Source: Neoarius graeffei
Lineage: Eukaryota; Chordata; Actinopteri; Siluriformes; Ariidae
Direction of reading: 5' to 3'
NCBI RefSeq assembly: GCF_027579695.1
Contig: NC_083590.1
Coordinates: 15,635,656 to 15,699,655, forward strand
Length of the DNA: 64,000 bases
Below the pieces are notes generated by a model, which saw only the letters and a list, made by a program, of their open reading frames with translations, was not told where the DNA came from and did no database searches. The stretch's first letter is position 1. The number at the start of each line of letters is the position of its first letter. This document shows positions 1-10,961 of the stretch, in pieces. Position numbers and translations under genes: made by a program.

Positions 1-324
1 ATCTAGTGTTCATACACAACCATGGTTCTGTAAATGGGTAACAAAGTGGCTTGGACCGAGCCTCACATTATTTCAGCCAGTCAGCAGGTGCATTCAAGGT
101 GTTTCTTCTCATGGAACAGATAATGCTTCCATTTCATTAAATGTTTATATCATGTTCTGCTGTAGTTACTTGTTCTTGTCTCTAAATTTACCTTCATTCT
201 AACTTTCACCTTTCCTCGATCTATAGTGTCACTATTTTATGTTTATCCTTTTCTTGATGGGGCTTGGTGAAAAGGTTTGATTTACCTCACTTTGGCTTGT
301 GTACCCTTTGTCTGTTTTGTACAG
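1..324. other. Intronic or intergenic sequence before the first recognised exon
   Basis: I see no gene, repeat boundary or RNA here. It is A/T-rich and ends in a plausible acceptor tract (tctgttttgtacag, AG at 323-324), so the 3' part is probably an intron of the gene whose last exon follows. Confidence 0.4.
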
Positions 325-648
325 AGCATGGATCAAAACACCATCAATGAGGCCATTGAAAACACCACTGTTGGGATCTATGTTCTTAAAGAACATGCTT
401 CAAGTGATGAAGCAGAGGACATTGGCATTGTTCTTGAAGGCATCAAGGTGTTACAAGATCTCGATAATGTAGCATTAGCTGTTGCTATGCTGTTTGGACT
501 GATGTATGCACTGAACCTCAGTGACCCTGCTGACGTCCGTGACACTTGTGAGGTAATCCAAAAGATTTGGATGGAACTGGACAGAGGTAAACTTTCCAAC
601 AAAGCACTTGCTCTGAAAAACAGGCTCTCAGTCAACGGGTCAGATTGA
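325..648 (+). CDS. Probable terminal coding exon of a multicopy fish protein (SAMD3-like / uncharacterised family)
   Basis: An open frame follows a good acceptor AG at 323-324 and stops at a TGA ending at 648, giving about 107 residues. The protein is acidic and helical. It has a central segment with LEGIKVLQDLDNVA and AVAMLFGLMYALNLS, then a C-terminal helix ending NRLSVNGSD. The pattern 'LEGxxVLxxLDxVAxAxAMLxGLxYALNLSYP' matches, from memory, the C-terminal end of a large teleost family often annotated as sterile-alpha-motif-domain-containing protein 3-like. Its molecular function is not established to my knowledge. The exon would begin at 325 (AGC ATG). The ATG at 277 lies inside the pyrimidine tract and is unlikely to be the start. 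No catalytic motif, signal peptide or membrane helix is evident. Upstream exons are outside the window, so I cannot tell whether the gene is intact. Confidence 0.5.
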   Translation, partial: SMDQNTINEAIENTTVGIYVLKEHASSDEAEDIGIVLEGIKVLQDLDNVALAVAMLFGLMYALNLSDPADVRDTCEVIQKIWMELDRGKLSNKALALKNRLSVNGSD

Positions 649-912
649 TTTCTGTTGTATATCCACGTTTTATTTCTCAGTGATGAGTTTATGTAGGGTT
701 GAGCACTTTTTGTTTGTAAATCCACTTTGATTTGTCAAAATTGTTAGTTATGTAAAATGGTGTTCATAGGGTTAACCCTCATGGTAATTTTTATTTATTT
801 ATTTTTTAAATGAAGTACTAGCTCTTATTTGCCTCATTCAGTTTGTGGCTTGTTTGGTTTACTTCAGTAAAATTCTGTTATTTTGTATTGACTCTTGAGG
901 ATGCACTGTTGC

Positions 913-941
913 AATATTGTGAACTAACAGTTCACAATATT
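913..941. other. Perfect 13-bp hairpin
   Basis: AATATTGTGAACT is followed by a 3-nt loop and its exact reverse complement, then a T run. It lies about 265 bp past the stop of the exon at 325-648. This may be chance or the core of a small inverted-repeat element. Confidence 0.45.
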
Positions 942-1109
942 TTTTTTAATGTACTGTGAAGTTTATACTGTTTATCTGCTGTGACTGAAGTTTGTCTGTG
1001 CTTCCATTGGTACACTGAAAACAGTGCAAAGTTAGATTCTGTGTATTGGGTGTTAATGTTTCAAGTGAAATGGAACTGTTGGTTATGTGGTCAATTGGAT
1101 CAAAACATA

Positions 1110-1501
1110 CAGTGGTGCTTGAAAGTTTGTGAACCCTTTAGAATTTTCTACATTTCTGCATAAATATGACCTAAAATATCATCAGATTTTCACACAAGTA
1201 GATAAAGAGAACCCAGTTAAAGAAATGAAACAAAATATGGCACACTGTCATTTATTTATTGAAGAAAATGATCCAATATGACACATGTGAGTGGCAAAAG
1301 TATGTGACCCTCTAGGATTAGCAGTTAATCTGAAGGTGAAATTAGAGTCAGGTGTTTTCAATCAGTGGTATGACAATCAGGTGTGAGTGGGCACCATTTT
1401 ATTTAAACGATCGATCAAAGTCTGATCTTCACAACACATGTTTGTAGAAGTGCACAACCAAAGGAGATTCCTGAGGACCTCAAAAAAAGCGTTGTTGATG
1501 C
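1110..1501 (+). mobile_element. 5' fragment of a Tc1-like transposon
   Basis: It begins CAGTGGTGCTTGAAAGTTTG directly after TA, the Tc1/mariner target. The subterminal text (TTTATTTATTGAAGAAAATG, GTGAGTGGCAAAAGTATGTG) is typical of a fish Tc1 family. At about 1455-1501 an interrupted start of a transposase reading frame can be read (KEIPEDLKKSVVDA-like). The fragment ends where the hAT element at 1502 begins. No continuation of the Tc1 frame was found beyond 2881, so the rest of the element is lost. Confidence 0.75.
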
Positions 1502-2881
1502 CAGTGTTGTTTTCGTTAACGATGACAAAATGATTTCATTAATGCACCTTTTTTTCATGACTAAAACGGGACAGTGACGAGCTAAACATAACTCTTGGAT
1601 CACGAAAATATGACGAGACGTATCTGTTGTTTTCATTGATGAGACGAGACAAAAATGTTAGTGGGTTGGCTATAGGACAATCAAAATGCACGGCGTTTCC
1701 TCCAACGGTGCGTGCAATCTGTCTGCCAAATGCTGAAAATATCAGCAATGCACCTGCATCCTGTCCTTGTTTGGTCACGCCCACCACCAGGCACGTCTGG
1801 GTACAGTGCACACCGGGGCAGCCACACACAGTTCATGGACCATGGCGGCGGCAATGCCAGCACAAGGGCTTGGTGGGTGGAAAAGACGTGATGCTTTATG
1901 GACATACTTTACACATAATCCAGCAGAAAATAAAACGGAATGCCATGTAGTGGGAGACAAAGATACACTACACACTGTGGCTATAAACTACGTGGCAAGA
2001 ATATGACCAACCTCAAGGCATCTAAAGGGTCACCATGCTGCTATTTCTGCGACGGTAAGTTAACATTACAAGAAGTCCTTAACAGATCATGTATACATTT
2101 GCTAGCTTTGGTTAATGTCCCTCAACAATCAGTCTGTGATGAATTTCCTATGAAGTTTTCCAAAACACCGTGACCTGGTGAAAATGAATGGGACCGCTAG
2201 CTTCATGCTAAAGTTGGCTTGGTTAAGCTAACTTAAATTCAATTACAGTAACATGTCATGAGTAAAACTTGTCCTGCAGGGATTTTTGGTGGGACAGCAA
2301 CTGAATGCTTTGTCGTATATTTGAGTTACTGTGAAACATATGGAGGGAAATGTAGCTTTTCAGACCTGTTGCTGTGCCTTAATATGTCTAAATGAGCAGC
2401 AGCACACCTGGCTACTCTAACGTTAGCAGCACGTTTAGCCATCATATTTACATTAACGGACAGCGTGGTCATCTAGTTGTGTGTTCATCATGACATGTTT
2501 GTGCTCTATCAGCGCATTGCGACATGTTAAACGGAGGCAGAAACACGAGTCTGTGAACAATGGAGCATACACACTAGACAGCATTTATGCAGAGAGCATG
2601 CACACTAGACAGCATTTATGTAGAGTATGTTATGCACAACCTGTCAACCTTGATTCCAATTTCCTATCTCTGTATTGGCCTAATTTAATGTTTTAAAGTA
2701 ATTATTTTTTGACTAAAATGACTGACTGACTAAAACTGGACTAAAATCCTTTTAGTTTTCGTCGACTAAAACTAGACCAAAACTATCAAGGATGGAATTG
2801 ACTAAAATGTGACTAAAACTAATAAGCATTTCGTCCAAAAGACTAAAACTAAATCAAAAATGGCTGCCAAAAACAACACTG
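1502..2881 (+). mobile_element. hAT-type DNA transposon relic with 12-bp terminal inverted repeats
   Basis: The ends are CAGTGTTGTTTT (1502-1513) and AAAACAACACTG (2870-2881), a perfect 12-bp inverted pair. Subterminal ACTAAAA/TTTTAGT repeats near the right end (2710-2870) resemble clustered transposase-binding sites. A BED-finger exon lies inside. I do not see an 8-bp target duplication: the flanks TTGATGCC and CTTTAAAG differ, so one flank may have been rearranged. The hAT assignment rests on the ends and the BED finger. Confidence 0.7.
1842..2054 (+). pseudogene. First exon of a BED-zinc-finger hAT transposase, frameshifted
   Basis: ATG at 1842 starts a frame reading GWKRRDALWTYFTHNPAENK then TECHVV. 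After a frame change near 1940 it continues as CGYKLRGKNMTNLKA, which is the knuckle and helix part of a BED zinc finger (Cys and basic residues before the missing His). The open stretch ends at a strong splice donor, GACG|GTAAGT, with GT at 2055-2056. BED fingers are the DNA-binding domain of many hAT transposases, and the gene sits inside an element with hAT-like ends. The frameshift and the lack of a catalytic exon within the element make it non-functional. Confidence 0.65.
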
Positions 2882-3397
2882 CTTTAAAGCTGAACCGCCT
2901 TTCAGATTTTTCAACTATAGGTCATGGGAATTTTCCCGACACCCAATTATTTTTGTTTAGTGGACCGAAAGCTACTGAATTCGAATCACAGACTTCCGAT
3001 TTTATTCGTTTTTTTTTTTTTAAATGGAACAATTAATGAGTTTAGAGCCACGTGGCTTTAAATTTTTTCCTGCTTCACCATGACCCAATACAACATACTA
3101 CATCATGCTTCACATCACGTGGTGGGCTTTTCCCATTCACACAAGGCATTGTGGGATAAAACTTTGAAACAGGAGTGAAAAATGGAGGACGTGAGTGTGT
3201 GAATGAAACGTGAAAGACCGACTACAGTAACAGAAAGCGAGAAGAAAAAACGTTGTTATATACGAAGGAAAGGAAACGCAGGACCAAACTAATAAATATC
3301 GGCGCTCAGCAAGCACCTTGGTGTGATCAGCTCCTCGTTTAGCGACAGAATGATGGAACTGTCAGTGCACGCTTAAAGGTAAACCTGTGCATGCGCA

Positions 3398-3398
<1 letters not shown>
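2882..3398. other. No gene recognised; CpG-containing, probable old repeat
   Basis: A short ATG-initiated stretch at about 3182 (MEDVSV then stop) and lysine/arginine-rich text around 3230-3290 look like decayed transposon coding sequence, but I cannot name a family. Confidence 0.3.

Positions 3399-3448
<50 letters not shown>
3399..3448. repeat. (CA)n microsatellite
   Basis: About 24 CA units preceded by alternating GC/CA (GCGCACGCGC), a potential Z-DNA-forming tract. The long frame crossing it on the minus strand is an artefact of the repeat. Confidence 0.95.
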
Positions 3449-3450
<2 letters not shown>

Positions 3451-3564
3451 CCTCTGTCTGCTTGACTGCATGATTTCATGCACATTATTTGCTTTAATCC
3501 CCTCAAATTAAATAACTTCCCAGCCACAGAATGGCCTGATATTTTGTGAGATATTGCAGAAACG

Positions 3565-4976
3565 GAGCCTAATCTAGGGCGCGTAATACACGATAATACG
3601 CATTTTTTATCTGTCTGTCGCACATCCACTTTTTGGGCACGAGAGTGATATCGCGTATCTATTCATTTTGTCGCGCATTTATAAGTAGAGAGCGTGTAGT
3701 CGCGTTTTACTGAATCATGTGCGTATCAATTTGTCAGCACCAGCTAGCAAGCACTGCGGTAAATATAGCGTTGTTTACACACCTATCGGAAAGGACCGAA
3801 GTATTCCGAAGGGTTTATTTAGCGGGTAAGACAGTTTTGTGAACTATTATATCATTGGTCACTGAACCGGAAGACAGTGTATCTCAACCAATCGTGTGAA
3901 GTGTTTTAAAAATACCCAAAAGCACATGGCATATCGTTCTGTCTCATCCAAACATAAGTACAAATATGATTTTAGAGTAATTATATGACAGTGTGAAGAC
4001 ATACTAAGTCATTTGATTCTGATTGATGATGTTTTTTGAAGTTTGAATTTGATATTTTCCAAATGCCAATATACAATTAGTTTGATAATGTTTGGTATTA
4101 TGTAAGTTTTACTTAAAAATATTATGAAATATATTTAATCTGTTCTTGTGTAATTGTAGGTACTGTAAGATTGTAAATGATAGAGATTATATACTTTTTT
4201 AGGAAGTCTGAATTTTGAGATTATCTCCAGTCATTTATGTCAAAATCTAGTTTAAACATAGGTAGATTGTTTAATGTTTTTCACTTTCATGAAAGGTGGT
4301 CTGAACAAAACAAATGATAGCATTTTTAAATATTTGATAGTGATTTTATTTTGTTCAGAAAGTCAGATTTTTCATCTTATTATTATAGTGGCAAGACGAC
4401 ATGGATTTTAGACTTGACTATATCAAATGATGTAATATTAACCTAGTCATATTTGAAATGCAACATTTATACTACTGGTGGTCAAATTGGTAAAAAAAAA
4501 TAGGCTAGTCACATGATTTATAGTAAAACAGTAACCTAGTCATATAACAGAAAACTAGTCATATTTGTAAGGTTTTTCAGTATATAATTCTTCATATAGT
4601 TTTTTAATCTAAAATCTTTTACATTTTTAAAGTTCAGATCTGATCATAATGTTTGTGCAATACTATAAACTGTGGATAAGTGTTTGCTGATATGGTTTTC
4701 ATATCACTGTATTAAAGGATATGTATAGTGCCATAATTATATTATATAGATTAACATCTGATATGAATGTTTGTTACATGTATTTAGTTTTATTAATAAA
4801 ACTGTTCTGTTTATAGATGTACTCTTGAAAATATCTACCAATGTATTACTTATTTTTCTGTCCCCACTAACTGGAACAAATGAGGGATATTTTTACCCAT
4901 GTTAATATTTTCTGTCCCCTGTTTCTACAACTAGTGAGGGATCTGTCCCCTGTTTTCAAATTCCTAGATTAGGCTC
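3565..4976. mobile_element. Candidate non-autonomous DNA element with 14-bp inverted ends
   Basis: GAGCCTAATCTAGG at 3565-3578 and its exact reverse complement CCTAGATTAGGCTC at 4963-4976 bracket about 1.4 kb of very A/T-rich sequence with no open frame. The left interior has CG-rich motifs (CGCGTA, TCGCGCA). No target duplication is visible. Superfamily unknown. Confidence 0.45.
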
Positions 4977-5377
4977 TGAGAAATAAACGTCTCACAATTT
5001 CAGAGGGAACTAAATTTCACCAGTTTTATGAAATCGAAAGGCCGTCTCGCTTGAAGAGAGAGGAAAGAGAGGCTGGTGAGGGAACGACTGTTTATAGCTG
5101 CAGTAGCGTACAGGATAAGTATAATAATATGTTTTGTGGATGTTCAACATTTGAATGTAACTATAAAAGGATTAAATAAAAAAAGTGATAGAAAATGGTA
5201 CATTTTGGTGGATTTCTGTAAAGGGAATAAAATACTTGAGGGTTTGCTTTGTCGCAGTAGTAACAGTAACTCTGCTTCATCATACCATCACGTTGCTGAT
5301 TATTTTCCAGGAACTGAATGACTCAACATGATTGATTCCTGCTCTTAATTAATCCCTGCCTCCTGGCTGTGTTGTAG

Positions 5378-5491
5378 GGAATGGCTCTCCATCAGAAGGT
5401 GGCGAGTGAGCGCTCTGGTGTTCCTGTTCACGCTCAGTCCTTCCTCGCACAGCTCGGCCTCCTGATCAGTTGGGAATCGAAGGGTTTTTAA
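5378..5491 (+). CDS. Possible short terminal exon, unknown protein
   Basis: An acceptor (gctgtgttgtag, AG at 5376-5377) is followed by 37 open codons and TAA at 5489-5491: GMALHQKVASERSGVPVHAQ then SFLAQLGLLISWESKGF. The exon-like boundary and the absence of low-complexity sequence make it worth recording. I do not recognise the protein, and the surroundings (5040-5330) look like repeated sequence, so it may be part of a multicopy element. Confidence 0.25.
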   Translation, partial: GMALHQKVASERSGVPVHAQSFLAQLGLLISWESKGF

Positions 5492-7286
5492 TGGAAGAGT
5501 TTTTGTTATTGATGTGCTTTACTACTTTTCACTTTCTATTTCTAGATATTAAGCTGAGTAGTGTTGATGATGATGAAGGATGTGGCAGATGATGATTTTA
5601 CATTTTCTTGCATGACTTTGGTCTGAGATTTGATTAACATTTTCCTCTAGTTTTTATTTATCTCTTTTTAACTAATTGCTGTTGTGATTTTATTTTTTAT
5701 GACTAACACTATTCCTCTTTTTTTGAACCCAATCTTTCTTTATCACCTTCTCAAAGGTGAAACTGTGTATCCGGTGATGAAGTGTCTTTACTTGAGTTGA
5801 ATGTGATGCTGTTATTCAGAGGGTTTGACCGGGACACTGTGAGAGTGAACACAGCTCGGTGTCTTTGTCTCAGTGACCGTTCTTCCCTGAGAGAGCTCAC
5901 TAGTCCACTGATGGACGATGTGTAGCTGGGCTTTGGCACATGGATGATAAAATAGCATGGCAACATTCTATCGTTCCACGTTTCTATCACGGAACACACC
6001 TTGTTCATAAAAACACAAACTGGTGAACTTGTGTTCATGTGACCAGGACTAATGGCTTATTTTTGGAACATGTAAGCGTCATGATTTATTAGAACACAAA
6101 TGGAGCACTGGAGCTTCAGAGCAACAATCAAAGAACATAAATAGTGGCGTTGCAGAGCAAGACCTTTCTTCAGCTCTAATGCGTAGCTCCTCAACTTAAA
6201 TAAAACTCACTTTCTGTTCCATGGCGTGAGTTACAAATGGGAAGTGCAGAGGTGGGCAATATGACAGTGTTATTAATATCACGATGAACGACATGAGGGT
6301 TCTGAGAGTGCTGGTGGTCTGTCTGCGACACACACCATAACACACTGTCACTGATTGGATGATCCTTCCTCTTGTTCTGTGTGAAATACTTTTTTATATT
6401 TAATTTTGTGTATCGTGTGAAAAGTATTGTGATGTTCTTGTGTTGCTGTACCACCTGTCCCTGCGCGACTCATCACCTTTCACACTGATCATGGAGTCCG
6501 ACGAGCCGAGCGTCAGGAAGTGTGTATCGTTTGCCAGCTGTTCAGATTCTATCCGAGTGAAGCTGCCGTGATCCGTGTGGACCTCAGAGGGATGAAATGA
6601 CGTCACATCCGCCACGGCTGTGTCACAAAGCCGAAGGGTTTATTCGGTTCAAAGCCTTCTGAAGTTTCTTTTTAACTGATGAACCTCCAAAATGTTGATG
6701 CGGCGTGTAATCCTTGGGCCGAGATCCGAGAAAACACAAATCCTAAAGCAAGTGCCGTCACTGTCCAACCGCTGGGGATGAGTCAAAAATGTATTTATTT
6801 TTTCCCCTGCAAATATTAAATGATGTCCTATGAACTGAAACGAAACAGTTTTGAGTCAGATACGTGCATTTATAATGAACTGAGACGGAGCTGCTCTGAC
6901 GTGCTGTTTGGTGAGAAATGTGATGAACACGATGTTCACTAAACTGCAGTGAAGCACCAACTGAGCAAAACTCACTACATTTACGGATAACTGGAGATTT
7001 TGGTTTTAGGGTGGAGATTTTTTTTTTTCATTCCCCTACAAATATCTCAGCTGAGTGACTCTTTAGCTCAGACAAGCTACTATGGAAATTTTGCTATTTT
7101 AAGTGATGAGTACCAAAGTATGCTGCTTTTTCTCCTTTTTCTAAAAGCTGTGAATGAAGGTACATCATATTGACACGATGTTTAGATTTAACACTAAATA
7201 ACTGTTTTCTGGTTCCAAAGTGCTTGAAGGAGAAAATGCAATGTGGCTTGAGCTGAATGAGTGACCTGTTAGCTTACGTTCACTAG

Positions 7287-7287
<1 letters not shown>
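5492..7287. other. No gene recognised
   Basis: Moderately A/T-rich sequence with short scattered open frames on the minus strand that lack family motifs, splice context or codon bias. A few exon-like stretches (5755-5935, 6480-6610) have balanced composition, but nothing can be named. Confidence 0.3.

Positions 7288-7325
<38 letters not shown>
7288..7325. repeat. (GT)n microsatellite
   Basis: About 18 GT units. Confidence 0.95.
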
Positions 7326-7326
<1 letters not shown>

Positions 7327-7424
7327 GAGCTGTAAGATCTTTTAATGAAACACTGCTGTACAATGTGTTGTTTGTGTGTGTTTTTACACTGGACACTTGT
7401 TTCATACTGAGGTGTTTTGATTCT

Positions 7425-7766
7425 CATCTCATCTCATTATCTCTAGCCGCTTTATCCTTCTACAGGGTCGCAGGCAAGCTGGAGCCTATCCCAGCTGACT
7501 ACGGGCGAAAGGCGGGGTACACCCTGGACAAGTCGCCAGGTCATCACAGGGCTGACACATAGACACAGACAACCATTCACACTCACATTCACACCTACGG
7601 TCAATTTAGAGTCACCAGTTAACCTAACCTGCATGTCTTTGGACTGTGGGGGAAACCGGAGCACCCGGAGGAAACCCACGCGGACACGGGGAGAACATGC
7701 AAACTCCACACAGAAAGGCCCTCGCCGGCCCCGGGGCTCGAACCCAGGACCTTCTTGCTGTGAGGC
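7425..7766 (-). mobile_element. tRNA-headed SINE, minus strand, 5'-truncated, with 13-bp target duplication
   Basis: The minus-strand copy reads from the anticodon-arm side of the tRNA-like head, through the conserved body, to a GATAATGAGATGAGATGAGA tail. The B-box (GGTTCGAGCCCC-type) is kept. The first ~30 nt with the A-box, seen in the copies at 48877 and 62065, are missing. It is flanked by a perfect duplication GTGTTTTGATTCT at 7412-7424 and 7767-7779, which proves retroposition and fixes the ends. Confidence 0.92.
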
Positions 7767-7779
7767 GTGTTTTGATTCT

Positions 7780-8404
7780 ATTTGTGTTTATTATTTTGGT
7801 GTGTGTTGTTATGAATGTACCGGGGAGGGGGTGATGGGTCGACACTCAGGTTGTACACCACATTAATGTTCAGCGTTTTTGTCCTGCAATAAAAATGTGA
7901 TGGACAGACGGTTCCAGAAAACAGAACACAGTTCATGTGTGTGTGTCATTAATGACTCTTCATTGGATTTCTTCCTGACACTATAAAGACACATTTAGAG
8001 CATTACATCATAGTGCTGCTGAGTTCTTCACTCTGATGGGTCAGGTGTTGATTCTCCTTTTTTAACCTGGGCCCTATTTTCCCATCTCTTTGTACCCAAA
8101 TATTTACTCGGGACAAAAATGATTGAGTTAGAACTCTGCAACTGGCAACCGCTCAATGTTGTCAAGGTAATTCTACAGGGCAAACATCTGGTGGCTGAGA
8201 TGTAGTGATGGCCAGATGAAGCTACATGAAACACTGAAGCTTTCCAGCCAGTTGTGTTGAGAAGTGCTTCATTTCTCGAGGCTTCACTTGCTCAGTAGAG
8301 TCACCTGCTGGTCAAACGAATAATCACACAATCATCCAGACAATCCAGAGGCTGGAGCACAGCAGTTCATCAAACCAGGGTAATAGAAAGATGTATCTGG
8401 AAAT
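7780..8404. other. No gene recognised
   Basis: Mixed sequence between the SINE and the P-like element. I find no convincing coding, RNA or repeat boundary. Confidence 0.3.
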
Positions 8405-8410
8405 ATATTC

Positions 8411-9219
8411 CATACATGTCAACCTTTGGTCAATCAAACCTGTATAACCAACCTCCAAAATCCGTATTTCCCTTATAAAATCCGTATAAGATGCAAATTA
8501 AAATAATTTACCTAAAATTTGAATGATAATGAACAATTATATATCCCAGTTACTTTTTATTCAATATTAATAACAATAAACCTTCAGAATGAATACAAAG
8601 CTCCAATGTTTGACAAAAACACAAAGTATTATCAGCGTAGTTACGAAGGAAATACTTCGTTGTTTGGAGACAGGTTTCACCAAGCGGCTATTATGCGCGA
8701 GACTTCATATTAGCCACAAAGTCAGGAAAATATGTTCGTAAAATTACGTTATAATGACCAAATACAATGAAAAGTATTTTTCCAGTCTCACCTGTGAAAG
8801 GTAATCCCATGTGATCTCGTTTGGACGGTAAACCTGTTGGTACAGTTAAACGCAGCACATGAATGAGGCATCTTTATTCTCAGAATCGCCACTTTGCCAC
8901 ATCCAATTTGGCTGCGAGGATGACATATGATTCTATGCAGAAGGCGGCGTCTATGTTTATGTCTATGACTTCCGGGTTGGCAGGATTCTCGCAATGCGGT
9001 GTGCGCATGATCAAAAGTGGAACGAAGTCTAGCTACCACAAGATAACGCACGATTTCATAAGACTCTTTACTGGCTGTCGTGGGAATTGATTATAGCTCT
9101 AGATAAATATTTAAGTTTTTTTAAAGAATCCGTATAACTTTATTTATACGCCCGTATACTACGTTTATTGAATCAAATCCGTATAAAATACGGACATTCC
9201 GTATAGGTTGACATGTATG
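8411..9219 (-). mobile_element. Short P-like transposon relic with THAP exon
   Basis: The ends CATACATGTCAACCT (8411-8425) and AGGTTGACATGTATG (9205-9219) are perfect 15-bp inverted repeats, flanked by the direct repeat ATATTC (8405-8410 and 9220-9225). Both subterminal regions repeat the motif AATCCGTATAA. The minus strand holds a THAP first exon. The THAP domain suggests P-element relatives, but the 6-bp duplication is shorter than the 8 bp known for P. Only about 0.8 kb remains, so it is non-autonomous. Confidence 0.7.
8792..8871 (-). pseudogene. THAP-domain first exon (transposase relic)
   Basis: Reading on the minus strand from the ATG at 8871, the 80-nt exon gives MPHSCAAFNCTNR then FTVQTRSHGITFHR, and ends at a donor CACAG|GTGAGA. 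This is the start of a C2CH THAP finger: M-x3-C-x4-C, then GITFHRFP once joined to a second exon. The second exon that completes the finger is absent from this copy but present in the related relic at 11243-11435. Confidence 0.75.
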
Positions 9220-9356
9220 ATATTCTAAATTTCTATATTCTGAATATAACTTAGAAATTTAATAAATATATACAATCATATTTTATTGTACAGAATGTGT
9301 GTGTGTGTGTGTGTGTATATATTTTATTTATTTATATACACAATTTCAATGTCTTC

Positions 9357-10245
9357 TTTTTCCATTCTTCAACAATGACTTCTTTTAGTGGCTGGATGGA
9401 GAGTGATGCTCAACTTGTCTCTTCAGAATTCCTCATAGGTGTTCGATTGGGTTCAGATCAGGAGACATACTTGGCCACTGAATCACTTTCACCCTGTTCT
9501 TCAGAAATCCAACAGTGGCCTTAGATGTGTGTTTAGTCATGTTGGAAAAGTGCACAACGACCAAGGGCACTGAGTGATGGTAGCATCTTCTCTTTCAGTA
9601 TAGAGCGATACTTCTGTGAGTTCATGATGCCATCAATGAAATGTAGCTCCTCGGCACCAGCAGCACTCATGCAGCCCCACATAAGGACACTGCTACCACC
9701 ATGTTTCACTGTAGGCACCAGGCATTTTTCTTTGTATTCCTCACCTTTGCGACGCTATACAGTTTTAAAGCCATCAGTTCCAAAAACATTTATCTTGGTC
9801 TCATCACTCCAGAGTATAGAGTCCCAGTAGTCTTCATCTTTGTCAGCATGGGCCCTGGCAAACTCTAGGCAGGCTTTTTTGTGCCTGGGCTTTAGAAGAG
9901 GCTTCTTTTGTGGACGGCATTCATGCACACCATTCCTCTGCAGCGTACGGCGTATTGTGTCACGGGAAATAGTCACCCCAGTTTGCTTTCTACTTCTTTA
10001 GATAACTGCCAATTTTCTTCAACCCTTGTCATCAGAAGACACTCCTGTTGAGGTGTTAACTTCCGTGGACGACCTGGGCGTCTCTGTGAGATGGTTGCAG
10101 TTCCATGTTTCTTAAATTTTTGTAGCACTTTTGCTACAGTATTCTGACTGATAAGTAAAGCTTTGCTGATCTTGTAGCCTTCACCTTTGTGGTGGAAAGA
10201 AATAATTTTCTTTGGGGAATTCTGAAGAGACAAGTTGAGCATCAC
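9357..10245 (-). pseudogene. Tc1-like transposase, multiply frameshifted
   Basis: Minus-strand reading gives the paired N-terminal helix-turn-helix region (KGEGYKISKALLISQNTVAK, then the GRPRKLTPQQ hook). The catalytic region follows with the second-Asp block [16 protein letters not shown], then GGSSVLMWGCMSAAG and LFQHD, then WPSMSPDLNPIEHL, and it fades near 9357. Tc1 transposases cut and paste at TA and use a DDE triad. The aspartates in SDETKIN and in LFQHD are visible, and the final Glu is in the PIEHL block. The gene is broken by at least two frameshifts near 9975 and 9735-9755 and by stops after PIEHL. The last ~40 codons and the 3' terminal repeat are missing on this side. Confidence 0.85.
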
Positions 10246-10432
10246 TCTCCATCCAGCATCCAGTCACTAAAAGAGGTCATTGTTGAAGAATGGAAAAAGA
10301 TTGATGTTGCAAAATGTCGCCAACTTGTTCTTTCCATGCTTAGAAGACTTGGTGCTGTCATTAAAAATCATGGAGGCCATACAAAGTACTAGTACTTTTC
10401 AAAGGGGGTGTACTCATTTATGCTGAGCACTG
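10189..10432 (+). mobile_element. Inverted 3' end of the same Tc1 family
   Basis: On the plus strand WGILKRQVEHHSPSSIQSLK runs on to LSMLRRLGAVIKNHGGHTKY and stops at 10390-10392. It is followed by the element terminus (GTGTACTCATTTATGCTGAG, ending CACTG just before TA at 10433-10434). This is the C-terminal part missing from the minus-strand transposase, in opposite orientation. Its first ~70 bp are an inverted repeat of 9357-9430, so two fragments of one family meet head to head here. Confidence 0.8.
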
Positions 10433-10434
10433 TA

Positions 10435-10824
10435 TAAAGGAATTGAGTAGTGTAATAGATCATAATAATGGTATTACTACAGCTCCAGTTGTGTTTAGTG
10501 AGAAGGAGGAAGCAATGTGCTTGTGAAACTGGACAGAAGAGCCTGGGGGACTGATGTGTTTGTGGGACTGATAAGTCTATGGGACTCACAAATAACATCA
10601 TGACTTTACTCTGCTCTAACATTACAAACTCTACAATAGATTTAAATACAGAAATGAGCAGCAATCCCTGTGAAAAACGCCCAGAAACAGATTGCACCAC
10701 AATAGTTGTGTTTTTATACAAAGAAATGAGACCAAAGTGCGGTTTAAATACAGATTTATTATATTTAGTTGATCTTACATCCAGTTTTATGGTTGGAGAA
10801 TAAAAAAATGTCGGAGTGTCAGTT
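10435..10824. other. No gene recognised
   Basis: A/T-rich sequence, open on both strands for about 100 codons but without family motifs. Confidence 0.3.
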
Positions 10825-10961
10825 TACACATAGACATATAAACATAGACGCCGCCTTCTGCGTAGAATCATGCGTCATCCTCGCCGCCATATTGGATGTG
10901 GCAAAGTGGAGATTCTTCAACCGTCTCTGGTATAGCATCTAGACAGTAGCCGAGAATAAAG

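Noticed and set aside
3339..3629. Minus-strand frame with a poly-Val/Cys run
   Set aside because: It is a translation of the CA microsatellite; similar artefacts occur at 7293, 9297, 30500 and 42191.
5076..5321. 81-codon plus-strand frame
   Set aside because: No motif, low-complexity ends, and sequence that looks repeated in this genome.
7452..7866. Proline/arginine-rich frames such as those near 7633, 29446, 35210 and 48895
   Set aside because: They are translations of the SINE on both strands.
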